DNA from: Nicotiana tabacum | Taxonomy: Eukaryota > Streptophyta > Magnoliopsida > Solanales > Solanaceae | Reading direction: 5' to 3' | Length of the DNA: 64,000 bases | NCBI RefSeq assembly: GCF_000715075.1 | Contig: NC_134080.1 | Coordinates: 73,749,291 to 73,813,290 of the forward strand | Shown: positions 34,337-46,361 of the stretch, piece by piece | Numbering within the stretch: position 1 is the stretch's first letter | Layout: each line of letters opens with the position of its first letter | The notes under the pieces: model-generated | Seen by the model: only the letters and a program-made list of their open reading frames with translations | Database searches by the model: none | Told to the model about the DNA's origin: nothing | Made by a program: the position numbers and the translations under genes

Positions 34337-36237
34337 TGTTACATCTCACATTTTCGTACGTTAAAAGTTCTGTCTTTGGTTAATTGACATAGACTCGGAG
34401 GTGAGATCATCCTAACGTTAACGTACTTATGCTATTTATAACAACCGATAAATAAGTGTTATGAAGGATAAAGGGGTACACAGATTAAAGAAATGAGTTT
34501 CGTTCTAAGTGGCCAATTTGGGATAAAATACGGGTCGAGCGATAATACCCGATAATTATGAACTAGTACCATGAAAGGTACCATATGACCACGGTAGTAT
34601 AATATATAAAGTATATATGAAGTATTTTAAAAATAAATAGAATTTAAGTAATTTGTGGTAAGTTTTAAATTATGCGGGTAATTGATTAATTACCGGATAA
34701 CAGGACATTATCCAGTTAACTAATAAGTGGATAAAAATTTAATAAATTAGCCACTCCCCACGTGGCACAAGGCCACCAATTTAAGAAATGACTCACTACA
34801 CATAAGTGTAGGTGTCTACCTAATAGTCAAATATGACTTAAGCTTAAAGTGACTAAGACTTGTAAAATCTTATCTAATTAGACCATTTGTTCTTAGCTTC
34901 AAGTCATGTCTATAAATCAAGAACTTGGAAAGAGATTCTCGTCCAAACTCTTTGCCAAAGAGTTCAAGTGAAATTTCAAAGTTCAACAAATAGATTAAAT
35001 CTATTTTTATCTTTATTCAAAAACATTAGAAGCAAAGTAGAACAAATTCGTCCAAAATTTCAAGTTCGTCCAAGTGTGAATTTCGTTCATATTTCGCAAA
35101 AGCAGATTCGTTCAAATAATTCCAGGAACATGTATGTTAAGGCCCTTCCTTCTTTATTTTGCATGGTCCAAATTATACTGAAGAAACGAACGAACACACA
35201 GTTTTCATAAATTACTTTATTCATAGAATTATTAGGGCTGTCTATATTCTTGATTTCCCATGAAAATTATTATTATTTTCTGCTCATGGGTCTCAGAATA
35301 ATACGCAGTTGGAAAAGTTTATCCGGAAGGAATATTGAGATTATTACATATTTTTCATGTATTTCACTTATGTGCATTGACAAATGACCAGATGACATTA
35401 TATACGCGTATATATGTAAATATATGTATATGGGATATGGAAAAAGGTTACGGCATTATATACGCACCACCACCTAATCAGCTGGTATATGTTGATGATA
35501 TTGCCCACAGTGGTCGAGATGATATGATAGGATTCTCTCAGTGGCTTGATGATATTATGTACACCCATACCTATGCATGGCATGACATTTATACGCACGT
35601 ATATGATATTATGAACGTTTCAGAATTTACAAAGTTATTCATATTTAAAGATGTGTTTCTGTATTTCATGTTTCATCTATGTCTTTTACGTACTAATTTT
35701 CATGCCTTACATACTCAGTACATTTTTCGTACTGACGCCCTATTCCACGGGGCCTGCGTTTCATGCCCGCATGTGCAGGTAGGCAAGCTGACGGTCCCCA
35801 TTCTTAGGATCCCTGATCAGCGAGAGTTGACGTGCTCCATTTGATCCGGAGCTGCTTTTGATATTGGTACGATACGTTTGTACATATATATGTATATGAG
35901 TATGACGTGGCTCAGTCCCGTCTTTGTACAACTATGTTTCTCAATTCCGTCTTTGTACAGTTATGTTTCTGTTAGAGGTCTGTGGATAGTATGTCTAGTT
36001 GGGTGGCCTTGTCGGCTTTCAGTTTTGGATGTATAGTTGTCTATAGCCGCCTTGCCGGCTTGCCCACTATATTTTGCATGTATACGTATATATGCCTTGA
36101 TGGCAGGTTCCCTTCACGTATGTTAATTTCGTAATGCAGCAGATGTTATTCAGGTTCATATCTTAGACGCATGCTTAGGGGTATTTGACAAGTAGGACTC
36201 AGGAACCCATCGCAGCCCATCGGTTTGGGTCGTGACA
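34337..36237 (+). repeat. 3' LTR of element E
   Basis: Pairs with 27320-29175 at about 90% by eye. A 169-codon open frame (35335-35844) spans the region corresponding to an 88-codon frame in the 5' LTR (28316-28582). Confidence 0.9.
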
Positions 36238-39200
36238 CTCTAAGCCTCACTTTATGAACATATACAGAACAATGACAAGCTATCCCTCTAGGCATCTATA
36301 GGTGTACTGAAGTTCTTCGCTTGGTACTTTGTTGAAATTATGACTATTGATATATCTTGTTTCATAGCCTCAGATATCCATCCTTATGGCTTTGCTGCAT
36401 CTAGGCAGGACAAACTATACCTTAACTCTTTCTTTTGTTTTATTATTATTGAGGTCTGCCACCCAGCTCTGGGTTACTCTTTCGCCGCTTGTCCTATATG
36501 TATAAATCTAAGTCCTTTAATGGTTCCTCATTGTTGTTCATCTTACTAATGACGGTCTAATCTCATCTCATACTTTGCAACTTTTATCCGTCCATTAGTG
36601 ATTCACCTTAATGTTGATCCATAATCTACCACTGATAACTTGAAACCTCTTACATAATACATTGTCACTAGGGCTCATGTCTCATCGGGAAACATCTGAA
36701 GTGATTTGCCCGATCCACCTAGAGATGATATTATACCTCAATAACCGTATTTCATAGCATCCTAACATGATTCATCTTATGGGGGTATTCCAATCCCGTG
36801 CAATTCATAAAATCCCTTTTCTTTAAATTATTCCTCAATCAAAGGCCTAAATGTCATTCTCTTATCTATCACAATTACACCCTTCTTCTACTAACAGGGC
36901 AGCATTTCATCTCTTCTAATTGCTACTAGTCTTAGACTCCTCTGTGTTCATTCAGGTTGTACCGAGCTTTCAATAAGTTACGGAAGTCATCATCTCTCTT
37001 GTTGTGATGGGTTTAATCCCGAGGACTCACCTATTCTTGTCACCTTCTCACTTGTTTTCTTATCTTTACACCTATCTACCTAAAACCTTGTCACTCTACG
37101 ATACTTTAGCTTGTGACCTACATATATCTATTTATACTATTCGCAATCTTCCTTTAACTTGCTAGCACTATTGATTTCCTTTCATGCCATCTTAGTTGCC
37201 TTTAAACATAGGCAATTACTTTTCCGGTCGTTCTACCACCTGTTGCATGAATGCTCGACTTATCTTAGTGCTTGTGAATACTGGAATTTCCTGTAACTCG
37301 TATGATCTCAAATATCAGCTTTTGATTTTTACTTCCCGTTCATTAGCCACGATAGGTACCACTTTCTTATGGAGTGTATACAATATTGTAGTGAGACTAT
37401 TGTTACAAGACCATTTCTTCTTCAAGTTACTATGTTTAGGTTGAAGCCTTCTTCTTTTTCCTCAGCTAGTCTTTCATTGTAGTACTTAAGGGAGATCATC
37501 TGACTCCTATAAAGTTGTGAGCTAGTTACGTGGTATACCCAAAGGAATTTTTGATATTGTTACTTGCCTATTATTATCCCTAGTTACCTATCTCCGCGAC
37601 CTTGTGCTCGTAGAGTTGCTTCTGAACTAAAATTTTGGCTATCTCCCTAGTGGCACTTTTTCTTATATCCATAACACTTGTACGATACTTTTAACTACCC
37701 CAAATCCTATCCAAAAATTTCTCAAGGATCACGATGTCATTATATCTGCGAGACCGAATTCACTATGTTCGGGTTCACTACGTTTACCTTTCACAATCTG
37801 CATGATTCGTCTGTATCCTCTTGTCTAGCCATAACTAGGCTCTTCCCGAATCAACTACTAACTACTCGTTGGTCCATTCTCATACCTATATTCCGCATAA
37901 TCTCTCTTGGATTATTTTCTTTGTCTTAACTTACCACAAGTACTGGCTCCTTATGTATCAAGTGTTCATTCACACTTATTTATCAATAACATCTGGTGTG
38001 GGAACCCTTACTGACTCTCCCCGGCGGCGTGCTTGCATAATGTTCTGGAGTCGTAACATATCTGTAGGGTCTGAATAAATGCAATCTCATTCCTTTCGAC
38101 TTTCTACCATATTCTTCCTTTATTATTCCATTGTTACTCGAACCTATAACTACGACTTAATACCATATCACACCATCTTCCCCCCTTTAGGAGAGTACTA
38201 AGACTTAGTGCTACGAAGATCTACCTATAAATGTTTTACCTCTTCATCTTTGGCGTTTTTTCACATCATTAATGACCTTTACTCGCCTTATGGTAACCCT
38301 TCTGTACGACTGATAACTCTATTTCTCACGCACGAAGGTGACACCTAGTGTAACTGGCACACTTAGTCCCTTAAGATTAACACTGCTCAGAGTGTTTTCT
38401 TTAGGGAAGCGTCTTCCTAAATGACCTTTAAAGGTTGATCTTTGAAATTCTCACGATGCCGACTATTACCAATTCCTTCGATCCCTAATTGATGTTTGAT
38501 TATTTTTTATCTTGTTTACTATCCCATACTAAATTCTATTACTACGGGGTCTAATTTTCCCTTTTGGTAATCACGTTTAAGTCACCAACTCAATTATCGT
38601 ATGAGGATATATCCTTTGGCCTATACTCTTTTATTGTCTCAAGGCATGTCACCTCTTGTCTTTTCCTTCACTTGACTATAGACTCTGTCATTCTGTCATA
38701 TTTTGATTTACCATTATCATCCATTTATCACATCTTACTCATAATGCTTCAATTACTCTCTTTTTATTCTACGACTAATATTTCTGTCTATCACTTTATT
38801 ATGATAACTTCAACAAAACATTCTTTCACTTTTAGCTCTCCTTGTTTCATCTCACTGGCTCTTCAGGTCACCTAGAATTCTCTCTTTACTAGGAGCGGGA
38901 GCCATACGAAGTTAAATATTTATCCCTTCTAGGATTCCAGTGCCAATCTTCTAAATTTTTCCAGACATTCTAGTATTCATAACTAAATGCACTATTCTAG
39001 ATTGCACCATCGGTATGTCTCACAAGGAGAACAATTACCACATTTGCAATATCCTTCGAAAATGTCAGCTAATGATAATAATTCATCTACCATTTTGGGT
39101 TACTCTAACCTCAATTGGATCTTGCTATCGCCTTTTTCTCTTAAACTATATCTGTTAACTCCCATAGGGCATAACTAAGATGGGTGTGGCCAATTGTATA

Positions 39201-39746
39201 TATCTCTGTTATTGTTGAAAGTAACTTATAATACTTATGTTTCTCTGCCTGAATTGTAAAAACTGATAGTCTTCACTAACTGGATACCTCGTACCCTTCT
39301 TCACCTTGCTTCTTTTGCTTGTTGAAACTTGTATCTACCTTTTGATTCTCTTATTGATTTTTACCATATGGGTGGATAGATATTCATGCTTTAGGGATCC
39401 TTATCAAGAAGCTTACATGTCTTAGTACAAAAATAATCTACTGAAGACCTTACATTTACTCATCATAAGCGTGATGCAAAATCGAGTTCCTCTAACTCAG
39501 CTCTTCCAGAGCCACATTCAATCTCTTAACAACTATGTTTGTGGATGTAGGTATCATTGTATTACGACTAAAGTCTAATTTAGGAGTTTGAATTCTTACT
39601 ACTGAGCTCTACCACACGATCTAGAATAAGAAGAAAGAGTGATAGTCCTAAATGCCATGTAGCCTCCTACTTATAAGTGTGGTGCACAACACACCCATAA
39701 ATAAGACTCTACGAGACACGACTTGTAGACTCCCTAGGACAAAACT
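36238..39746 (-). other. Interior of element D: leader plus non-coding body
   Basis: Next to the primer site the minus strand shares a leader with element E: GTCCTAGGG, then TAGAGTCTT(A/G)TTTATGGGTG near 39700. From about 39600 down to 36238 the sequence is CT-rich on the plus strand with no gag-pol similarity and no long frame. It is probably filler needed only for RNA packaging and length. Confidence 0.55.
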
Positions 39747-39758
39747 GCTCTAATACCA
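39747..39758 (-). promoter_or_regulatory. Primer-binding site of element D
   Basis: On the minus strand TGGTATTAGAGC, four bases after the 5' LTR: the initiator tRNA-Met primer site with one C to T change. Confidence 0.8.
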
Positions 39759-39762
39759 CTTT

Positions 39763-42469
39763 TGTCATGACCCAAATCGGAGGGCTGCAACGGGCACCAG
39801 CGGCCTTACCTAACCGAGTACCAACGTAACGTATTTTTCTTATCATACAGTCATGGGTAAATGGGTCGGAAAGGCCATCATGATATACCTAGAATAAAAC
39901 ATAAGGGAATACTTGACATAGGATGACCCAAGATGTAATACAAACTTATACATGTGACATACAGTCCTATAAAACCCAAAATGAACACTCGTACAATGAA
40001 CATAGGCCGACAGGGCCATACAATCTTTCATATACATGACATTTGTCTACAAGCCTCTAAGAGTACATACACATCATAAAGGTTGGGACAGGGCCCCGCC
40101 ATACCAATCAATATGTTCATACTGACCAAATAGGCAACTCCGAAACAAGTGGAGTGCACCAACACCTTTTGCTGAGCTGATAACCTACTAGGAGGAATGT
40201 CAACCTGTCTATCGGGACCTGTAGCCATGAAATGCAGTGTCCCCAGGCAAAAAGGGCGTCAGTACGAATAAAGTACCGAGTATGTAAGGCAGGAAAGCAT
40301 AAATAAGAACAGTAATATAAAGAGAGATAAAGGAGATACAACATGTAACATCTAAGTGCCTCTGGGGGCTACTGACATGAAATGCATAATACATATATAT
40401 ACACATAAACTTTTAAAAACATATGCTTTTGCGGGCATCATCATCATCATATCATACCCGGCCTCAAAGAGGACTCGGTAAAAATGTACCCGACCATCAT
40501 AAGGCTCGGTACAATCGTACACGGCCACGTGGAGGTAAACCCAACTAATCAGTTGTTGCACAATAGGTGTCGTACCTAGCCGACTATAGCATGGCTCGGT
40601 AGAGTAAAATAGATACTACATATAATGCATGCTGGACTCATAGAATCACGTTCTTAACCTTTCGGAGTTACGTAAGGTCGCTGCACCTTCGATTAATATT
40701 ATGTACATCCATAGCATCAATATGAACCTAAGTAGGATTTAAGGATCATACATACTTTCTTAAAATAACATTATAAGGAAAGAACAACATGGGAAACCTT
40801 AGTTGTTAGAAGTAGAAGTAGATCCGTTATGAAATAGCGTATCGTTTATGTGCATTTCATTTTAGATCATGCCAAAAGAAATAAGGAAGTGCCTTAACAT
40901 ACCTTAAACCCGTTGAGTCCTTAATACCTTCCAAGCAACTCTTCAAAAAAGTCAACTCAATCTATCATAGTATAAGGAGATTCAAAATTAGTGTTGAGGA
41001 AAGGCTAAGTATGTAACTTAAGCTGGTAGCTCATTTACGTAAATTCGGGCAGCATCTCCCCTGTAACAAGGGCCTCCTCCAATACCATATACCAACAACA
41101 ACAACCAGATAAATCCATCAACATATAAATATCAATAACAAGACACCATATAACAACAACAAGTCACAACTACTTCACGACGAGCGACAAGCTCCGATTG
41201 GAATCTGTATAACCCATATCACCTCTTATAGACTTCTTACATTAACTTAACAGTATCATTAACATGATAATGAAGTCATTCATCAATGATTCCATCCTTA
41301 TCCCATATATTTATAACAAAGGAAACAATCCTCATCTCCAACTATCTTCAATTAGTAACTTTATTCAATAGTTCATGCCTACTCCATCCATTTAACTTAA
41401 TAAATATCAATATAACCTTAAGAACATGCAAGAACACAATACACATATCTCCTACAGTAACTTCAAGTCAAAATCCAAGTTGAATTCAGCTTACAACAAC
41501 CCTCAATGGCAAAACAACACCATAGAAGTGACTTAAGCTAATCCAAGTATTATCTTGTAGTTTATCATCCTAACAACTTAACCAACATACAAGCAAGCTT
41601 AAGTACAATTAGTAGGCTGTTATACCCACTTTATCCAGTAGCAACAACTTGGAATTTCAGCCAAACACAGCCCACAACAATCCTCAATGACAACACAACC
41701 TCAACGAGGTGTTGTTCTTAACTAGAACTAAGTTTTGATTTAGAAATATGGTGTAATCATTTTAGAATCACTTCAAACCCTTGTGGTATATGTTTAGAAG
41801 GGTTAGGAGAAGTTTGGAGATGCAGTTGAGTTGAAAATGAGTTAAAAATAGGCGTCCAAATCATTTATAAAGTGAAGTAGGTCGACCATCACCTAAGTGG
41901 GTCCCATTGGGAGCTACTTGCGCGGTCTCGCAAAAATGTAAATATCTCTCTGCTCTGATGTCGTATCAACAAATGGTTTAATGCGTTAGAAAATAAATTT
42001 GTAGATCTTCAATTCTGTAGCTAGATCACCCCATTTCTAAGTATATTTGGAGAAAAGCTTATCTACATTTGACCTAATTTCAGCAAATTTATGAATGTAA
42101 CTTGTGATGACCTTTGCCAACTCTTATTCCACAACTTGCTTGCCTTCAAAACGTAGCAAATGACTATCATACGACTAAAATAACTCATAGCATAACCTCC
42201 TTATCATGTTAAGAACCCCAGTTTCACCTCAAAGTACATGTTATAACATTCCAAACTTGTCGACTTTCGACGAAACTTATTTTCTTCAATTGGTTTAGCT
42301 TCTAAGCGTTCCAACCCTCTTGGTACTAGTTATTCATGATCTTAAATATTTGTGACCTCCAAGGTAACATGATTAAATTACTTTATTTGCTTCCAAATAT
42401 AATTTCATTTCCGAGCTTACATCAATGGCTTACGACGTACTCTCACATATGAAAACGTGGGGTGTAACA
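39763..42469 (-). repeat. 5' LTR of element D
   Basis: Pairs with 24309-27016; start TGTCATGACCC, end GTGTAACA. The minisatellite copy is at about 40440-40610. Confidence 0.85.
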
Positions 42470-42474
42470 ATTTG

Positions 42475-43070
42475 AGCTGGGGGAGGCTCGGTTGTTAGGT
42501 ATAGATTTGGTACAGGATGCCTTGGATAATGTTAAGATTATTCAGGATCGACTTCACACAGCTCAGTCTAGGCAGAAAAATTATGCTGACTGTAGTTCGT
42601 GATGTTGCATTCATGGTTGGAGAGAGAGCATTGCTCTGGGTTTCACCCATAAAAGGTATGATGAGGTTCAGGAAGAAGGGCAAGTTGAGCCCTAGGTATA
42701 TCGGGCCTTTTGAGATTCTTGAGAGAGTGGGTGAGGTGGCCTACAGGATCGCATTGCCAACTAGTTTATCAATAGTCCATGTGGTGTTCCATGTGTCCAT
42801 GCTCCGGAAGTATCATGGTGATCCATCCCATGTGTTAGATTTTAGCTCAGTCCAATTGGACAAGGATTTGACTTATGAGGAGGAGCCGGTGATCATTCTA
42901 GCCCGGCAGGTTCGACAGTTGAGGTCTGGGAGTTATCCTGTTTGAGTGTAGTAGAGAGGTCAACCGATCGAGGTGGCCACATGGGAGTCCAAGTGGGACA
43001 TGCGGAGTAGATATCCGTACATTTTTACCTATCCGGGTACTTTTCTATGTCCGTTCGAGGATGAACGTTT
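42475..43070 (+). pseudogene. Element C integrase C-terminus and chromodomain, downstream of the D insertion
   Basis: Resumes with 'ELGEARLLGIDLVQDALDNV', then 'VGERALLWVSPIKGMMRFRK' and '[20 protein letters not shown]' (42517-42945). The chromodomain follows as 'EEEPVIILARQVRQLRSGSY', stops, 'EVATWESKWDMRSRYP' and 'CPFEDERLF'. It belongs to the same coding region as 21521-24308. A frameshift near 42580 and stops near 42945 break it. Confidence 0.85.
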
Positions 43071-43075
43071 GTTTT

Positions 43076-43087
43076 AGAGGTGAAGAA
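43076..43087 (+). promoter_or_regulatory. Polypurine tract of element C
   Basis: AGAGGTGAAGAA immediately before the 3' LTR, equivalent to AGAGGTGGAGAA in elements A and F. Confidence 0.8.
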
Positions 43088-46000
43088 TATGATAACCCGA
43101 TATGTCATCTAGGACCTTAACCCTTAATTTTGTATTTTGAAACCTCAAATAGCTTCTTTTAGCATTCCTCATTTTGCGTGCGCAATTCGTATCTTTTTTC
43201 AGAAGGCTTCTACGTGAAAAATTGATTAAAATGTGAAATTATGCTTTCAAACTCATTTGAATTGACTTCGTTCAATATTTTGAGCAAACAGATTTGGATC
43301 CATGTTTGATGGTCCCACTAGGTCCGTATCATGATTTGGGACTTGGGCGTATGCCCGGAATCGAATTCGGAGGTCTCTAGCCTAATTTATCGTAATTTAT
43401 TAAAAATTTGAAGTTTAAAGGTTTAAAGAAATTTCAAGTTTGACTTTATTGCTATCTGGTACGTATTTTGGTTCCGGAACTTGGTATACATTCATTACTG
43501 TATTTATGACTTGTGTGCAAAATTTGGTGCAAAACGGAGTTGATTTGATGTGATTCGGACGCCCGGTTGTTAAAATGATGTCTGATTCGTAGTTCTAGGT
43601 ATTATTTTGGTGTTTTCATTATGCAAGCAAGTTTGTATAATATTTTTGGACTTGTGTGCATGTTTGGTTTGGAGCCTGGAGGGTTCGGGTGAGTTTCGAA
43701 TAGGCTACAGATGTTTTCGGTTTTAGAATTTCTGGGGTTTTTTGGCTTCTACTATCACCTGATGCTTTCTTCTTCGCGATCGCGAAGAGCAAACTGGGCT
43801 GAGGAGGGGATTTACCCTACGTAAACGTGGGGAATAGGTCGCGAGCGCGAAGCCTTGGGGAGTTTAACTTTCACAAATGCGACCACCCACACGCGAATGC
43901 AAAGGTTTGTGGGGTTCTGGGAAGGCTGGGCTTATGTTATTCGCGAATGCGGCCACTGGGTCGCGAATGCGGTAGCCAGGGGGAGAAACTATCGCAAACG
44001 CGGGGGACATTTCCCGAACACGAGGGACATTTTGCGAACGCGAAGGGCATTTGTGCCATTGTGCTTCGCGAACGCGGTAGGCCCTTTGCGAACGCAAAGA
44101 AGGCATGACGCCAGTGATTTAAAATGTTTCAAAGACGGGATTTCACCCATTTTTCACCATCTTTCCATTTGAGCTCGGCCTAGAGGCAATTTTGAAGAGA
44201 AAATTCATCACCAATTCATAGGTTAGTATACTTTAACTCATTTTTTTCCATTTCTAACATCACCATTAATTTCTAGCCTTAATCTTTGTTCTTCCATGGT
44301 AGAAAACTAGGGATTTGGGAAAATTGGGAATTTTTGCAAATTTGGAATTTAGACCTCAATTTAGTGTCATATTTCGAAACTAATTACATAATCGGGCTCG
44401 GGGTGAATGGGTAAATGTATTTTTGTTCGAATCTAGGGTTTTGACCAACCGAGCCCGGGGTTGACTTTTTAGGAAAGGTGTAAAAATCATGATTTTATGT
44501 ATTTTAATTGATTTCCTTAGCATTATTTGACGTTATCGAGTCAATTTTGATTAGATAAGATTGGTTTTGGAGGAAAATTCTATAGCAAAGGCTCCGGTAA
44601 AGATGTGAATTGATTACGGAGTGAGGTAAGTGTCGTGGTTAACCTTGACTTGAGGGATTAGGACTTTTTTTAAAAAGAAAATATACCACTAGGCATGTTG
44701 CCTAGTAGCTAATATATAAATAAAATTCCAACAAATTGAATCCAAAGCTTACAAGATGTCCAAAACTAAATACAAATTGTATAAAACAACTAGCTACTAG
44801 AAAGATGAAATAACTAATATCTAAGGAACTAGCTATGATAAGTTGCATGCTTCATTCTCCAGTCAGTGTATGTGAATCCAATAGCCAGGGGTAAATACCA
44901 AGTAGCACCTATCAAGCTCTCACCGGGCGCCAGGGTATGCATTCTATTGGAAATGGACAAGGTTAGCATGAATTCAAAATATTTACACCACTGAATTGAG
45001 GAAAGCAAAATCTGCCAATCATCAATGTTGCTCCAAAATGAACAACTCCATATAGTTTTTCAGTTCAAATCAAGGCAGTATACTGAATTTTCCCAAAGCA
45101 TCTGATAATTCATCCGCTCTATTATTAGGGCTTCTTTACCTATTTGCTACGTGTTTACATATATGGGTACAATGCATTTGTGAGGTGACGGGTACTTATG
45201 CATTGTTGTTGGGTTAAAGCATACATGTGGGACTTGTTTCCTTGTAATTTATTGCCTTCTTTATATATGACATCCATGCTTAGATTAGTTTATTACTTAC
45301 TTGATCGTTCTTTCCGTATTTATGAATTAATTATGATGATTGAGTATATTTGGATGTTGAGGTTTGGAATCTTGGAACCATTATTGACGTAACATTTATT
45401 CTTGTATTATTTGTCTCCCAAATTTTTATATTCATTACTACATGGTAAGGGAGAGTGTTAAAGCACGAAGGGTGATGTCGTGCCGTTTATTGCATCATTT
45501 ATTGATTAATACATAGTGAGGAAGAGAGTAAAAGCACGAAAGGTGATGTCGTACCATATTTATCGTTTCATGGTGATGTTGAGTGTAAAAGTACGAAGGG
45601 TGATGCCGTGCTAGTATTATCGTTTCATGGTGAGGTTGATAGTAAAAGCACGATGAGTGATGTCATGCCGTCTTTATTCATTATGTTTATCCGTTTTCAT
45701 TGGCTGAGGATTTATTTAATTGATTTGTGTCGTCATTCCTGTTGTAATTATCGTATCTTGTCCCCCTTCGCATGTCCCCTCCCAATCGAACATATTAAAT
45801 CTTTATTTGTTACTATGTTGCACATATATCTATGTTTGTATATGTTAAATTACGTGAGTATCTTGTCATAGCCTCGTTACTAACTCGTCGAGGTTAGACT
45901 CGGTACTTACAGAGTATATTGGGTCGGTTGTACTCATACTACACTCTGCACTTCTTGTGCAGGTTTTGGTACTTGCCCTAGCTATACGTGAGGCGCTTCA

Positions 46001-46361
46001 ACTCGAATTATCATTTTAGAGACTCGAGGTAGATCCGGTGGCATCCGCGGACCTTGAAGTCCCCCCCCTCTTTTCTCATTTACTGTTCATTTCGTTCGAA
46101 ATAATTGTATTTATTTCAGACCATATTTGTAGAACTTCTAGTAGCTCGTGCACTTGTAACTCCAGATCCGGGGTTGTACTTAGATATTTTGGTTATTATG
46201 TCACTTCTTACGTCATTTTAGTTTCATTTCAGTTTAATTGGTTTTGAATTATTTGAATTGTTTAAAAATTGGCTTAGGAATTACTCTAACATTAGCTTGC
46301 CTAGCAAGTGAAACATTAGGTGTCATCACAATCCCGAAGGTAAGAATTAAGGGTCGTGACA
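43088..46361 (+). repeat. 3' LTR of element C, with a 457-bp insert
   Basis: TATGATAACC (decayed from TGTGATGACC) to GGGTCGTGACA. Collinear with 17006-19751 apart from the insert at 44667-45123. Contains its own palindrome cluster (43770-44100) and minisatellite (45440-45690). Confidence 0.88.
44667..45123 (-). mobile_element. Retroposed insert (LINE 3' end or processed cDNA) in element C 3' LTR
   Basis: This 457-bp block is absent from the 5' LTR. It is flanked by ATTAGGACTT (44657-44666) and ATTAGGGCTT (45124-45133), 9 of 10 matching. On the plus strand it begins with a T-rich run, so the element reads on the minus strand with an A-rich tail. The minus strand shows an open stretch including 'MHTLAPGESLIGATWYLP' and 'FTYTDWRMKHATYHS', which I do not recognise. 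A 10-bp duplication and A-rich tail fit target-primed retroposition. Confidence 0.65.

Larger units (their letters stand above)
27320..36237 (+). mobile_element. Ty3/gypsy chromovirus element E, nested in D
   Basis: Perfect duplications CTCTA at 27315-27319 and 36238-36242. 5' LTR 27320-29175 (1856 bp), primer-binding site 29180-29191, gag from 29369, pol to about 34080, polypurine tract 34323-34336, 3' LTR 34337-36237 (1901 bp). The coding order protease, reverse transcriptase, RNase H, integrase, chromodomain is that of del/Tekay chromoviruses. Multiple stops make it inactive. Confidence 0.9.
24309..42469 (-). mobile_element. Non-autonomous LTR element D (large retrotransposon derivative), inserted in element C integrase
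   Basis: LTRs of 2708 bp (24309-27016) and 2707 bp (39763-42469) start TGTCA(C/T)GACCC and end GGGGTGTAACA. The target duplication is GTTTG at 24304-24308 and ATTTG at 42470-42474, one mismatch. On the minus strand a primer-binding site (39758-39747) and a leader related to that of element E follow the 5' LTR. The remaining interior (39700-36238 and 27314-27017) shows no gag-pol similarity in any frame. Element E sits inside it. Classed as non-autonomous because of long LTRs, proper primer and polypurine sites, and no coding capacity. Confidence 0.8.
17006..46361 (+). mobile_element. Ty3/gypsy element C (del/Tekay type), carrying nested elements D and E
   Basis: Perfect 5-bp duplications CCTTT at 17001-17005 and 46362-46366 frame the whole 29-kb block. 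5' LTR 17006-19751, primer-binding site 19755-19766, gag-pol 19954-24308, then element D (24309-42469), then the rest of integrase and chromodomain (42475-43070), polypurine tract (43076-43087) and 3' LTR 43088-46361. Without D, the element's own sequence would be about 11.2 kb including a 457-bp insert in the 3' LTR. Coding frames are broken. Confidence 0.9.

Noticed and set aside
37196..38875. Several 60-100-codon plus-strand frames with hydrophobic, membrane-like composition
   Set aside because: They lie in the non-coding body of element D on the wrong strand; CT-rich sequence gives Leu/Ser/Phe-rich translations by chance.
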